Below, piece by piece: positions 39,959-49,267 of a DNA stretch of 64,000 nucleotides. Source of the stretch: Noviluteimonas caseinilytica (GTDB lineage: Bacteria; Pseudomonadota; Gammaproteobacteria; Xanthomonadales; Xanthomonadaceae); NCBI RefSeq assembly GCF_018406605.1, contig NZ_AP024545.1:744001-808000 (forward strand), given 5' to 3'. The number at the start of each line of letters is the position of its first letter. Positions within the stretch are counted from its first letter, which is position 1. The notes beneath the pieces were generated by a model, which saw only the letters and a program-made list of their open reading frames with translations, did no database searches and was not told the DNA's origin. The position numbers and the translations under genes are program-made.

Positions 39959-41283
39959 ATACGCCGCAGGCGGGCGCGCTGGGCCGCACCTTGCGCTGGT
40001 TGCGCGACTCGCAGGTGGCACGCCAGTTCGGCTGGCTGGCGATGGCGAAGATCGTGCAGGGCGTGGCGAGCCTCGCGGCCGCGCTGGCGGTCGCGCGTGC
40101 GTTGGGGCCGGTGGAATTCGGCGCGTTGTCGCTGGCGATCGCCATCGCATCGTTCGTCGCGATGATCGCGGCGCTGGGGCTGGAACAGATCGCGACACGT
40201 GAACTGGTGGCCGCGGACTCGGGCGCGCGCACGCTCGCGTTGTTGCGGCGGTTGCGCTGGAGCGGTGCGTTGCTCGGCGCCGCCGCGTTGTTGGCGGTGT
40301 CGGTGTTGCCGCAGGTGCATGCGCTCGGGGCGTCGCACCTCGTGTTGATCCTCGCGTTGTTGCCGCTCGCGCAGGTGGGCGATCTCGCGGAATGGCGGTT
40401 GATCGCGTCCGGACACGGGCGGCGCGTCGCGATGGCCGTCGTGGCGGTGTCGCCGCTCGCGGCGCTGGTGCGCGTGGTGCTCGCGTTCGGTGGCTTCGGC
40501 GTCGTCGCGTTCGCCTGGGTGCTGGTCGCCGAATGGGCGCTGCGCTCGCTCCTGTTGTCCTTGCTGGCGCGCGGGCTGGGCACGCAATCCGGCGAAGGCG
40601 TTGCGACCGTCGCGTTGCGCGATGCCCTGGAGCTGCTGCGCGAAAGCACGCCGTTGCTGCTGGCCGGCATCGCCGTATTCGCATACATGCGCATCGACCA
40701 GTTCATGATCGCCGCGATGCTGGGGCAGCAGCAGGTGGGCCTGTATTCGGCGGTGGTGACGCTGGCGGAACTGCCGCTGGTGGTGCCGACGCTGCTGTTG
40801 CGCGCCGCGCTGCCCACGCTGACGCGCCAGTCGATGGACAACCCGCTCACGCGCGACCGCACGCTGGTGCGCCTGATGGGCGTGAGCGTGTACCTGCACC
40901 TGGCGATGTCGGTGGTGCTGGCGCTGCTGGCCGAACCGCTGGTGGTGCTGGCCTACGGCGAGGCGTATCGCGGCGCGGCCGAAGCATTCCGCCTCCAGGT
41001 CCTCGCCGCGCCCCTGGTGGCGCTGGGCGTGCTGAGCTCGGGATGGCTGGTGCTCGAACGCCGCACGGGCCACGCGCTGCGCCGCACCGTGCTGGGCGCG
41101 GTGGCGAACATCGGCCTGAATTTCTGGCTGATCCCGGCTTACGGGATCGCCGGCGCGGCGATGGCGACGCTGGCCGCGCAGGCGCTGGCTACGTGGCTCG
41201 CCGATGCGGCCTACCGGGACACGCGCGGATTGTTCATGATGAAGACCCGTGCGCTGTGGCCCGGGAACTGGGGACGGACATGA
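39955..41283 (+). CDS. Wzx-like polysaccharide flippase
   Basis: A 442-residue integral membrane protein of the MATE/MOP (polysaccharide biosynthesis) family with about twelve to fourteen helices. Recognisable segments are [24 protein letters not shown] split at the first helix and [20 protein letters not shown] in the middle. Such proteins flip undecaprenyl-linked glycans to the periplasmic face. This is where a GT-C or oligosaccharyltransferase would use them. The GTG start overlaps the fcl stop (GTGA), and its own stop overlaps the next start (ATGA). Confidence 0.9.
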   Translation: MNTPQAGALGRTLRWLRDSQVARQFGWLAMAKIVQGVASLAAALAVARALGPVEFGALSLAIAIASFVAMIAALGLEQIATRELVAADSGARTLALLRRLRWSGALLGAAALLAVSVLPQVHALGASHLVLILALLPLAQVGDLAEWRLIASGHGRRVAMAVVAVSPLAALVRVVLAFGGFGVVAFAWVLVAEWALRSLLLSLLARGLGTQSGEGVATVALRDALELLRESTPLLLAGIAVFAYMRIDQFMIAAMLGQQQVGLYSAVVTLAELPLVVPTLLLRAALPTLTRQSMDNPLTRDRTLVRLMGVSVYLHLAMSVVLALLAEPLVVLAYGEAYRGAAEAFRLQVLAAPLVALGVLSSGWLVLERRTGHALRRTVLGAVANIGLNFWLIPAYGIAGAAMATLAAQALATWLADAAYRDTRGLFMMKTRALWPGNWGRT

Positions 41284-41894
41284 CGATGCTGTGGGCGCGC
41301 AGGATGCTCGCGCGATACGAGGCGGCCACGTCGGGATACTTCGACGCGATGGGCTGGTTCGGCACGCGCGCGGCGCGGCGGGCGCTGGATGCGCAGGGGC
41401 AGCCGATCCCGTGGTTCACGTATCCGGCGATCGCGTTGCTGGAGCCACGCATCGACCGCGGCTGGCGCGTGCTGGAATTCGGCAGCGGCATGGGCACGCT
41501 GTGGTGGAGCGCGCGCGTGGCCGAACACGTGGCGGTCGAACACCACGCCGGCTGGGCCGACATGATCGCCGCGCAATCGCGCGCGACCGTGCATCGCGTC
41601 GACGGCGCCACGCCCGGCGCCTACATCGCGCCCACCCGGGGACAGGACCACTTCGACGTGATCATCGTCGACGGCATCCATCGCAACGAATGCCTGCTGG
41701 CGGCGCCCGCGTTGCTCGCGGCGGACGGCATCGTGATCCTCGACGATGCACAGCGCCCCGAATACACGCCCGGCATCGATGCGCTGCGCGCACAAGGCTT
41801 CCGCGTGCTGCCGCTGCACGGCCCGCAACCGGTGAGCAAGCATCCCGGCTGCACCGCGATCCTCTACCGTCCGGACAACGTGCTGGGCCTGTGA
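41280..41894 (+). CDS. class I SAM-dependent methyltransferase (Methyltransf_24-like)
   Basis: A 204-residue protein with a Rossmann SAM-binding motif VLEFGSGMGTLWWSARV (about 64-80), an acidic residue at the end of strand 2 (AVEHH) and the conserved VIIVDGIHRNECLLAA and GIVILDD segments typical of small-molecule or sugar methyltransferases. Target unknown; the setting suggests a glycan hydroxyl or a polyprenyl-linked sugar. Overlaps the flippase stop (ATGA) and the next start (TGATG). Confidence 0.82.
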   Translation: MTMLWARRMLARYEAATSGYFDAMGWFGTRAARRALDAQGQPIPWFTYPAIALLEPRIDRGWRVLEFGSGMGTLWWSARVAEHVAVEHHAGWADMIAAQSRATVHRVDGATPGAYIAPTRGQDHFDVIIVDGIHRNECLLAAPALLAADGIVILDDAQRPEYTPGIDALRAQGFRVLPLHGPQPVSKHPGCTAILYRPDNVLGL

Positions 41895-42838
41895 TGGCAG
41901 CCCGGCCTGCGCCCGTCGCGTTCTTCGCCTTCAACCGGGCCGCGCATGCCGCGGAAACGCTGCGCGCGCTGGCGGCGAACCCGGAAGCGTGGGCGACGAC
42001 GGTGCATGCCTTCATCGACGGGCCGCGCAACGACGCGGAAGCCGAGCGCGTGGCGGATGTGCGCGATGTCGTCGCCAATGCGCTGGGATTCGCCGATGTG
42101 CAGATCCACGCATCGCCGACCAATCAGGGCTTGTTCGCCGCGATCACCGGCGGCGTCGGGCGCGTGCTGGCCGCGCACGATCGCGTCATCGTGGTGGAAG
42201 ACGACGTCGAGGTGTCGCCCGGCTTCCTGGCCTACATGAATGCCGCACTCGATCGCTATCGCGACGAACCGCGCGTGGGTTCGATCCACGGCTATGCGCC
42301 GCCGATCGCGGGCCTGCCCGACTATTTCTTCCTCGCCGGCGCCGATTGCTGGGGCTGGGCGACGTGGGCCGATCGCTGGCAATTGTTCGAACGCGATCCG
42401 CGCGCGCTGCTGCGCACGATGGCCGAACGGAAGAAGCTGCGTGAATTCACCGCCACGCACGGCGCGCAATCCCTGCTGCAACTGGTGCAACGCGCACAGG
42501 GCCGCAGCCAGTCGTGGGCGACGCAGTGGCATGCGAGCCTGTTCCTCGCGGGGCGGCACACGCTGCATCCGGGGCATTCGTTCGTGCGCAACACCGGCAA
42601 TGACGAAAGCGGCGCGCATGCGGTTGCAAGCGACGTCCACGACAGCGACGCGACGGCGCTGTTCTCGGGCGGTTTGCCCGATGTCGTCTTGCAGGACGTC
42701 CGCGCCGCCGATGCGTTGTCGCGTTTCCTCGACCGGCAGGCGGTGCGCAACGTGCCGTTGCCCGAAGCCTTGTCGCGGCCGTTGCTGCGCACCTGGGCCG
42801 TCGCGGTTGCGCGCCGCGCCGCGGAGGAACGCGCATGA
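41894..42838 (+). CDS. GT-A type glycosyltransferase family protein
   Basis: A 314-residue cytoplasmic protein beginning PVAFFAFNRAAHAAETLRAL, a GT-A N-terminus. It has VIVVEDDVEVSPGFLAYMN (about 97-115) carrying the acidic metal-binding motif, and GADCWGWATWADRW later. This architecture matches glycosyltransferases annotated as family 2-like or hemolysin HlpA-like, common in O-antigen loci. Donor and acceptor unknown. ATG overlaps the previous stop (TGATG); its stop overlaps the next start. Confidence 0.82.
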   Translation: MAARPAPVAFFAFNRAAHAAETLRALAANPEAWATTVHAFIDGPRNDAEAERVADVRDVVANALGFADVQIHASPTNQGLFAAITGGVGRVLAAHDRVIVVEDDVEVSPGFLAYMNAALDRYRDEPRVGSIHGYAPPIAGLPDYFFLAGADCWGWATWADRWQLFERDPRALLRTMAERKKLREFTATHGAQSLLQLVQRAQGRSQSWATQWHASLFLAGRHTLHPGHSFVRNTGNDESGAHAVASDVHDSDATALFSGGLPDVVLQDVRAADALSRFLDRQAVRNVPLPEALSRPLLRTWAVAVARRAAEERA

Positions 42839-43644
42839 GCTTCGCGAAATCCTGGTTGCCGCCCGAGTTGCGCCACTTCGGCAATCGCCTCCTCGGCGCG
42901 GCGACGACGTACAAGGGCCCGTTCGAAACCTGGGCCGACGCCACGCGCGCGACCGCGGGATACGCGGACAACGCGATCCTCGCGCGCGTGATCGCCGCGA
43001 CGCAGCGCGTGCTCGCGGGCGAAGCCGATTACGAACAGGACGGCACGGTGCAGCACGGGCTCGCGCCGCCGAGCCATGCATTGGCCTCGCTGCTAGCCGC
43101 GGCGGCCGCGGACCACGGCCGGTTGCGCGTGGTGGATTTCGGCGGCGGCCTCGCGTCGCACTACCTGCGCTGGCTGCCGTTCCTGGCCGACGTGCCGGAC
43201 CTGCAGTGGTGCGTGGTGGAGCAGCCGCATTTCGTGGAAGCCGGGCTACGCTTGTTCGCCGACGTGCCGCAGGTGGCCTTCACCTCGGATCTCGACGAAG
43301 CGCGCTCGATCGCACCGAATGCGGTGCTCGCGTCCAGCGTGCTGCAGTACCTGGAAGCGCCGCTCGACATGCTGCGTGCGCTGGCGTCACTCGATGCACG
43401 CGTGCTCGTGATCGACCGGACGCCCTTCTCCGTGGACGGCCGCATGCACATCCTCGCGCAGCAGGTGCCGGCGAAGCACGGGCGCGCGAGTTATCCGTTG
43501 TGGATGCTCTCGCCCGACGCGGTGCGTGATGTATTGCGGTCGCAGTACGCGCAGCGGGTCGCGTTCACGGCGGCGGACCATCCGATCGACGTGTCGGGCT
43601 TGCACGCGGATTACGCAGGCGGTGCGTGGTGGCGCAACGCATGA
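42835..43644 (+). CDS. TIGR04325 (LIC12133) family putative methyltransferase
   Basis: A 269-residue protein with the family opening (YKGPFETWADATRATAGY, about 27-44) and a SAM-like motif RVVDFGGGLASHYL (about 98-111). Later segments are VVEQPHFVEAG, LASSVLQYLEAP and LVIDRTPF. The family occurs in O-antigen and capsule loci and is thought to methylate sugars; no biochemical role is established as far as I know. Coupled on both sides by ATGA overlaps. Confidence 0.85.
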   Translation: MSFAKSWLPPELRHFGNRLLGAATTYKGPFETWADATRATAGYADNAILARVIAATQRVLAGEADYEQDGTVQHGLAPPSHALASLLAAAAADHGRLRVVDFGGGLASHYLRWLPFLADVPDLQWCVVEQPHFVEAGLRLFADVPQVAFTSDLDEARSIAPNAVLASSVLQYLEAPLDMLRALASLDARVLVIDRTPFSVDGRMHILAQQVPAKHGRASYPLWMLSPDAVRDVLRSQYAQRVAFTAADHPIDVSGLHADYAGGAWWRNA

Positions 43645-44366
43645 GCCTGCGCACGCTCGCCGATCCCTTCTTCCTCGCGCATCGCGCCTTGCGGTCCGAG
43701 ATCGCGTCGATGGCGCAGGCCGCGCAGGGCGTCGTGCTCGACGTCGGCTGCGGCACCGCGCCGTATCGGCCGTTGTTCGCGCACGCGACGTACTTCGGCG
43801 TCGAAGTCGCGACGTCGTCGGAATACGGCAGCAAGAAAGGCGGCGCGGACCTGTTGTTCGACGGACGCACGTTGCCCGTCGCCGATGCGAGCGTGGATGC
43901 CGTGCTGTGCAACCAGGTGCTCGAGCACGTGTTCGAGCCCCTGCCCTTCCTGCGCGAACTGCATCGCGTGCTGCGGCCGGGCGGGCGCCTGCTGATGACG
44001 GTGCCGTTCGTGTGGGACGAGCACGAGCAGCCCTACGACTTCGCGCGCTATTCGTCGTTCGGGCTCGCGCACCTGGCGCGCAGCGCGGGCTTCGAGGTGG
44101 TCGAGTCCCGGCGCACGCTGGCCGACGCGAGTCTGTTCGCGCAGCTGTGGCTGGCGTACTGGTTCAAGGTGGTGCGGCGCGGCAACCCGTCCTCCATGGC
44201 GCGCAAGGTCGTCGTGGCGGCGATGAGCGCGCCGGTCAACCTGCTCGGCCTGGCGCTGGCGCGCGTGCTGCCCGCCAGCCCCGACCTGTACCTCGACAAT
44301 GCGATCATCCTCGCGCGGCCGGGTGCGATGATCGGGACGACCCCCAACGGAGGCGGTGCGGCATGA
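43641..44366 (+). CDS. class I SAM-dependent methyltransferase (Methyltransf_11 type)
   Basis: A 241-residue methyltransferase with motif I VVLDVGCGTAPYRPLF (about 31-46), VDAVLCNQVLEHVFEPLPFL (motif II region) and VLRPGGRLLMTVPFVWDEHEQPYDF over neighbouring stretches. The C-terminal ~70 residues contain a hydrophobic segment that may touch the membrane, which would suit a lipid-linked substrate. Start ATG 43641 overlaps the previous stop. Confidence 0.85.
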   Translation: MSLRTLADPFFLAHRALRSEIASMAQAAQGVVLDVGCGTAPYRPLFAHATYFGVEVATSSEYGSKKGGADLLFDGRTLPVADASVDAVLCNQVLEHVFEPLPFLRELHRVLRPGGRLLMTVPFVWDEHEQPYDFARYSSFGLAHLARSAGFEVVESRRTLADASLFAQLWLAYWFKVVRRGNPSSMARKVVVAAMSAPVNLLGLALARVLPASPDLYLDNAIILARPGAMIGTTPNGGGAA

Positions 44367-45352
44367 ACGCAGCGGGCAGGCAGTGGAAGGATGCGCGCGT
44401 GCTCATCACGGGCGGCATCGGCTTCATCGGATCCAACCTGGCACGGCGGCTCGTCGCGCAGGGCGCGCACGTCACGCTGGTGGACAGCCTGATCCCGCAA
44501 TACGGCGGCAACCTGCGCAACATCGAGGACATCCGCGATCGCGTCACCGTCAACATCTCCGACGTGCGCGACCAGCACGGCTTCCGCGCCCTCGTGCGCG
44601 GGCAGGACTACCTGTTCAACCTGGCGGGCCAGACCAGCCACCAGGATTCGATGTCCGATCCCTTCACGGACCTGGAGATCAACTGCACGGCGCAGCTGGC
44701 CATCCTCGAAGCGTGTCGCGCCATCAACCCGGCGATCCGCATCGTCTTCGCCAGCACGCGCCAGATGTACGGCCGCCCGGATTACCTGCCGGTGGACGAA
44801 GCCCACTTGCTGCGCCCCACCGATGTCAACGGCATCAACAAGATGGCCGGCGAGTGGTACCACATCCTCTACAGCAACGTGTACGGCGTGCGCTCTACCG
44901 CGTTGCGCCTGACCAACACGTACGGCCCGGGCATGCGCATCCGCGATGCGCGGCAGACGTTCCTCGGCATCTGGATCAAGCTCGCGCTGGAAGGCGCGCC
45001 GTTCTCGGTGTGGGGCGGCGAGCAGCTGCGCGACTTCAACCACGTGGATGATGTCGTCGATGCGATGTTGCTGGCGGCGACGGACGACCGCGCGATCGGC
45101 CAGGTCTACAACCTCGGCGACAGCGAAGTGGTGTCGCTGAAGGCGCTGGCGGACCTGCTGGTGGACGCCAACGGCGGCGGGGATTACCAGCTGCAAGCCT
45201 TCCCCGAAGAACGCAAGCGCATCGACATCGGCGACTACTACGCGGACTTCTCGCGCTTCGCCGCGCTCGGCTGGACGCCGCGCGTGCGCCTGGCCGAAGG
45301 CCTGCGCAGCACGTTGGCCTATTACCGGACCCACTTGAGCGACTATGCCTGA
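44363..45352 (+). CDS. NAD-dependent epimerase/dehydratase (extended SDR) lacking the catalytic Tyr
   Basis: A 329-residue extended SDR with NAD-binding GGIGFIGSNLARRL (17-30), FNLAGQTSHQDSMSDP (85-100) and STRQMYGRP (131-139), as in nucleotide-sugar epimerases. Where the YxxxK motif should be it reads DVNGINK: Lys160 is kept but the Tyr position is Asn156. I recall relatives with the same VNGINK in O-antigen loci, so it is probably a subfamily trait and not decay. Reaction unknown: epimerase, dehydratase or binding protein. Coupled to the previous gene (ATGA). Confidence 0.85.
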   Translation: MNAAGRQWKDARVLITGGIGFIGSNLARRLVAQGAHVTLVDSLIPQYGGNLRNIEDIRDRVTVNISDVRDQHGFRALVRGQDYLFNLAGQTSHQDSMSDPFTDLEINCTAQLAILEACRAINPAIRIVFASTRQMYGRPDYLPVDEAHLLRPTDVNGINKMAGEWYHILYSNVYGVRSTALRLTNTYGPGMRIRDARQTFLGIWIKLALEGAPFSVWGGEQLRDFNHVDDVVDAMLLAATDDRAIGQVYNLGDSEVVSLKALADLLVDANGGGDYQLQAFPEERKRIDIGDYYADFSRFAALGWTPRVRLAEGLRSTLAYYRTHLSDYA

Positions 45353-46472
45353 CATGACGCGCACGATCCCCCAATGCAGTCCGCTGGCCGCCTACCAGGC
45401 GCAGGCCGCGGACATCGACGCGGCGATCCGCGCGACGCTCGAGCACGGGCGTTACATCCTCGGACCGCGCGTCGAAGCGTTCGAGCAGAATTTCGCGCGC
45501 TGGGTCGGGTCGACGCATGGCCTCGGCGTCGCGAACGGCACGGATGCGTTGTGCATCGCCTTGCGCGCCCTCGGCGTGCGCGAAGGCGATCTCGTCGTCA
45601 CGACGTCCATGAGTGCGGTGGCCACCGCGGTGGCGATCCGCGCCGCCGGTGCATTCCCGCTGTTCGCGGATGTCGACGACGACCATGCATTGATCGATCC
45701 CGAACAGGTGGAAGCGTTGTTCGCGACGCATCGCGACCGCATCAAGGCCATCGTCCCGGTGCATCTGTACGGGCGTTGCGCCGACATGGGCGCGCTGGAC
45801 GCCATCGCGCGACAGCACGGCGTGCCGATCGTCGAGGATTGCGCGCAGGCGCATGGCGCGCGCTGGGAAGGCCGCGTGGCGGGCACGATCGGCGCGTTCG
45901 GCAGCTTCAGTTTCTATCCCACCAAGAACCTCGGCGCGATCGGCGACGGCGGCGCGCTGGTCACCAACGACGCCGAACTGCGCGAACGCGCGCGGCTGTT
46001 GCGCGAATACGGCTGGCGCACGCGCTACATCAGCGACGTCGAGGGCGGCAACAGCCGGCTCGACGAACTGCAGGCCGCCATCCTCGACGTGAAGCTCCCG
46101 CGCCTGGACGCCGACAACGATGCGCGTCGCAGGATCGCCGCGCTGTATCGCGACGGGATCGACAACGCGCACGTCCGGATCTTCCGCGGGCGCGACGACG
46201 GCCACGTGTACCACCAGTTCGTCGTCCGCGCCGCGGATCGCGATGGCCTGCAGGCGCACCTGGCCGAGCGCGGCGTCGGCAGCCTCGTGCACTATCCCGC
46301 GGCCATCCACGAGCAGCCCGCCTACAACAACGCGGCGTACCAACCGCGGCCGCTCGCGCGCACCGAAGGCTGGGCGGCGACGGTGTTGAGCCTGCCGATG
46401 TTCCCGCAACTGCCGACGGAAGACGTGGCGCGCGTCATCGACGCGGTGAACGGTTGGGCCGGCCCACGCTGA
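45345..46472 (+). CDS. DegT/DnrJ/EryC1 sugar aminotransferase
   Basis: PLP-dependent aminotransferase that adds an amino group to a keto-sugar nucleotide. The 375-residue protein has VANGTDALCIALRALGV (62-78), IVPVHLYGRCADM, EDCAQAHGA and the Schiff-base Lys194 in SFYPTKNLGAIGDGG. No separate keto-sugar source other than Gmd is in the cluster, so GDP-4-keto-6-deoxymannose is a possible substrate, as for perosamine synthases (inference). Start ATG 45345 overlaps the SDR gene by eight bases; an ATG at 45354 gives one base of spacing. Confidence 0.92.
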   Translation: MPDMTRTIPQCSPLAAYQAQAADIDAAIRATLEHGRYILGPRVEAFEQNFARWVGSTHGLGVANGTDALCIALRALGVREGDLVVTTSMSAVATAVAIRAAGAFPLFADVDDDHALIDPEQVEALFATHRDRIKAIVPVHLYGRCADMGALDAIARQHGVPIVEDCAQAHGARWEGRVAGTIGAFGSFSFYPTKNLGAIGDGGALVTNDAELRERARLLREYGWRTRYISDVEGGNSRLDELQAAILDVKLPRLDADNDARRRIAALYRDGIDNAHVRIFRGRDDGHVYHQFVVRAADRDGLQAHLAERGVGSLVHYPAAIHEQPAYNNAAYQPRPLARTEGWAATVLSLPMFPQLPTEDVARVIDAVNGWAGPR

Positions 46473-47467
46473 TGCGTCACCGGCACTACTGCACCTACTT
46501 CGACCATCGCTACCTGCCGCTCGGGCTGGCGCTGCACGAATCGCTGCTGCGCCACGGCGGCGAATTCACGCTCTGGGTGCTGGCGCTCGACCGCGAGTGC
46601 GCAGATTTCCTGGAAGCCGCCGCGCTGCCGAACGTGCGCGTGGTGCCGTTGGCCGAACTGGAAGCGTTCGATCCGGAACTGAAGGCGGTCGAAGGCACGC
46701 GATCGCGCGTGGAGTACTACTTCACGTGCTCGCCGTGTTTGCCGCGTTACGTGATGCGCGCGCACGGGGTCGACGAGATCACCTACCTCGATTCCGACCT
46801 GTGGTTTTTCTCGAGCCCGGAGCCGGTGTTCGAGGAACTCGGCGACGGGTCGGTGGCGATCATCGCGCACCGGTTCACGGGCGCCTCGGCGGCGTCGCAT
46901 GCCAGGCACGGGATCTACAACGTCGGCTGGCTGACGTTCCGCAACGATGGGCCGGGCAAGGCGTGCCTGGAATGGTGGCGCGCGCGGTGCATCGAGTGGT
47001 GCTTCGATCGCGTCGAAGCGGATCGCTACGCGGACCAGAAGTACCTCGATCGCTTCCCGGAACTGTTCGATGGCGTCGTCGGCATCACGCACCCGGGCGC
47101 GAATCTCGCGCCGTGGAATGTCGGCGCATCGCAGGTCACGTTGCGCGACGGCGTCGTGTGCGTCGACGCCCAGCCCCTGGTGTTCTTCCATTTCCAGGGC
47201 CTGAAGCGCATCGAAGGCAACACGTACGACACCAACCTCACCAGCTACGGCGCGCGCATGACGCCGGCGTTGCGCGATAGCGTGTTCCTGCCGTACATCG
47301 CGGCGTTGCGGCGTGCGGAAGCCTTCGTCGCGCCGCGCTTGCCGCAGGCCATCGGCGCGCAGGGCTTGCGTCGCGCGGGGTTGAACCAATGGCGCGTGCG
47401 GGCGTCCCGCGCGTGGCGCACGTTCCGCGCGCGCAGCGCCGGCAACCTGGTCGACGCACCGCCGTGA
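46472..47467 (+). CDS. glycosyltransferase with GT8-like GT-A fold
   Basis: A 331-residue protein starting RHRHYCTYFDHRYLPLGLAL, the pattern of GT8/nucleotide-diphospho-sugar transferase-like enzymes. The metal-binding motif is EITYLDSDLWFFSSP (about 101-115), and conserved AHRF and YNVGWLTFRND follow. Likely cytoplasmic sugar transferase acting on the lipid-linked glycan. ATG overlaps the aminotransferase stop (TGATG); stop overlaps the next GTG. Confidence 0.83.
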   Translation: MRHRHYCTYFDHRYLPLGLALHESLLRHGGEFTLWVLALDRECADFLEAAALPNVRVVPLAELEAFDPELKAVEGTRSRVEYYFTCSPCLPRYVMRAHGVDEITYLDSDLWFFSSPEPVFEELGDGSVAIIAHRFTGASAASHARHGIYNVGWLTFRNDGPGKACLEWWRARCIEWCFDRVEADRYADQKYLDRFPELFDGVVGITHPGANLAPWNVGASQVTLRDGVVCVDAQPLVFFHFQGLKRIEGNTYDTNLTSYGARMTPALRDSVFLPYIAALRRAEAFVAPRLPQAIGAQGLRRAGLNQWRVRASRAWRTFRARSAGNLVDAPP

Positions 47468-48540
47468 GGGTGCTGTTCGTCGGCAAGCGCGAACCGCAGC
47501 AGCGCGACCTCGTGACGCGGCCGTACGGGCGGTTCTTCCATCTGCCGCGGTTGCTCGCCGCGGCCGGCGATGTGGTCGAAGCGCACCTGGTCAGCCACAA
47601 GCGCTCGCCGGAAACGACCGTCGCGCACGAAGGCGTGCGGTGGTCGACGCTCAATCCGAAGCTCGGGTTGCCGCGCATGTTGCGCGAACTCGATGCGCGT
47701 GCGCGGGCGTTCCGCCCCGACTGGATCGTGGGCATGTCGGACGCGTGGTACGGGTGGCTCGCGCATCGCCTCGCGCAGCGCACGGGCGCGCGGCTGGCGG
47801 TGGATGCGTACGACAACTACGAAGCCTACATGCCGTGGAATGTGCCGCTGCATTTCGCGTGGCGGCGTTCGCTGCGCGCGGCGGACGTGGTGACGGCGGC
47901 CGGGCCGCAGCTCGCGGAATTGCTGCAGCGGTCGCGGCGCCACGGGCAACGCGAGGTGGACATCGTGCCGATGGCGGCGGATCCGGCGTTCGTGCCGCAC
48001 GATCGCCTCGCGTCGCGCGCCGCGTTGGGCTTGCCGGTCGATGCGCCGCTGGTGGGCTACATGGGCGGATGGGCGGCGAATCGCGGGACGGATGTATTGC
48101 TCGATGCGTTCCGGCGCGTGCGCGCGCAACGGCCGGATGCGCGCCTGGTGCTGACGGGTCGCCCGCCTGCGCATGCGCTCACCGTCGAAGGCGTGCACGC
48201 GCTCGGTTATGTCGACGATGCGCAACTGCCGGTCGCGCTGTCCGCGCTCGACGTTGCCTGCGTGATCACCACGCACTCCGCGTTCGGCCGGTACAGCTAT
48301 CCCGCGAAGTTGTGCGAAGCGATGGCGTGCGGCGTGCCGGTCGTGGCGACCTCGACCGATCCGGTGCGCTGGATGCTGCGCGACGACATGCGTTTCCTTG
48401 CCCCGCCGGACGACGGGGAGACGATTGCGCACGATATCGTCGCGAACCTGGGCTTGGGGCGGATTGCGTATCCGGCGCTGGCGTCGTGGGAAGACAGTGC
48501 TGCGCGCTTGCGTGCGAGCCTGGTGGCCGTCAGCGGTTGA
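47464..48540 (+). CDS. GT4-like (GT-B) glycosyltransferase
   Basis: A 358-residue GT-B glycosyltransferase. The N-terminal domain begins VRVLFVGKREPQQRD, the acceptor side has AVDAYDNYEAYMPWNVP, and the C-terminal donor domain has VGYMGGWAANRGTDVLLDAF and YSYPAKLCEAMACGVPVVAT, the nucleotide-sugar binding EX7E-type region. GTG start overlaps the previous stop (GTGA). It is the last gene of the plus-strand chain and converges on a methyltransferase gene with an 11-base overlap. Confidence 0.88.
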   Translation: MRVLFVGKREPQQRDLVTRPYGRFFHLPRLLAAAGDVVEAHLVSHKRSPETTVAHEGVRWSTLNPKLGLPRMLRELDARARAFRPDWIVGMSDAWYGWLAHRLAQRTGARLAVDAYDNYEAYMPWNVPLHFAWRRSLRAADVVTAAGPQLAELLQRSRRHGQREVDIVPMAADPAFVPHDRLASRAALGLPVDAPLVGYMGGWAANRGTDVLLDAFRRVRAQRPDARLVLTGRPPAHALTVEGVHALGYVDDAQLPVALSALDVACVITTHSAFGRYSYPAKLCEAMACGVPVVATSTDPVRWMLRDDMRFLAPPDDGETIAHDIVANLGLGRIAYPALASWEDSAARLRASLVAVSG

Positions 48541-49267
48541 CCGGGTCGAGCGTATAGATCAACGTCGGGAACACCCGCCGCAGCATCCGCCAGACAAACT
48601 CCGGCATCGGCTTGAGCACGTACCGATACAAGGGCGCGTCCGGCTGCTCCAGGTCGAACGTCATCCGCAACGCATCGCCGGTGTGCTGCGCGAACACGAA
48701 TCCCGCCGCACGCAACTCCGGCTCCAGCTGCGGGCACGTCAGCGGCCGGCAGTCGTAGTGCGTGCCCTTCCCCGCGAGCCGCACGTATGCGTCGGCCAGC
48801 GGGATCGGCAGCCAGCTCAGGAACGCGAGCTTGAAGTGCGGCTCCACCAGCATCCAGCGATTGGGCACGGCGAGGTATCCGCGCCCGCCCGGCGCGAGCA
48901 CGCGCTTGCATTCGCGCAGGTGCGCGCGTTGCGCGTCGCGGTCGCCCACGTGTTCGATGACGTGGTTGGTGATCACGATGTCGAACGCGTCGTCGGCGAA
49001 CGGCAACGCGGTGCCATCGACCACCTGGAACGCGAAGCCTTCGCGGATGCTGCGCACGTCGACGACATCCACGGAGGTCACGTCGCAGCGCACCGTCGGA
49101 TGCGTGGCGAGGTAATGCGCGATGCCGCCGCTGCCCGTGCCGACTTCGAGCACGCGCCACGGCGTGTCGCGCGGCGGGAGGCTCAGCAGGCGCAGGATCT
49201 TTTCGCCCTTCCAGCGGCGCGAGGGCAGGTCCTGCACGGCGTGCGGTGCGCGTGTGTCGGTGGTCAT
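48530..49267 (-). CDS. class I SAM-dependent methyltransferase
   Basis: A 245-residue methyltransferase with motif I RVLEVGTGSGGIAHYLA (about 38-54), FDIVITNHVIEHVGD and RVLAPGGRGYLAVPN. The pattern matches type 11 or 23 methyltransferases, including ubiquinone-type and sugar methylases. It overlaps the upstream GT4 gene by four bases (ATGA) and the convergent plus-strand GT by 11 bases. Confidence 0.85.
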   Translation of the reverse strand: MTTDTRAPHAVQDLPSRRWKGEKILRLLSLPPRDTPWRVLEVGTGSGGIAHYLATHPTVRCDVTSVDVVDVRSIREGFAFQVVDGTALPFADDAFDIVITNHVIEHVGDRDAQRAHLRECKRVLAPGGRGYLAVPNRWMLVEPHFKLAFLSWLPIPLADAYVRLAGKGTHYDCRPLTCPQLEPELRAAGFVFAQHTGDALRMTFDLEQPDAPLYRYVLKPMPEFVWRMLRRVFPTLIYTLDPVNR

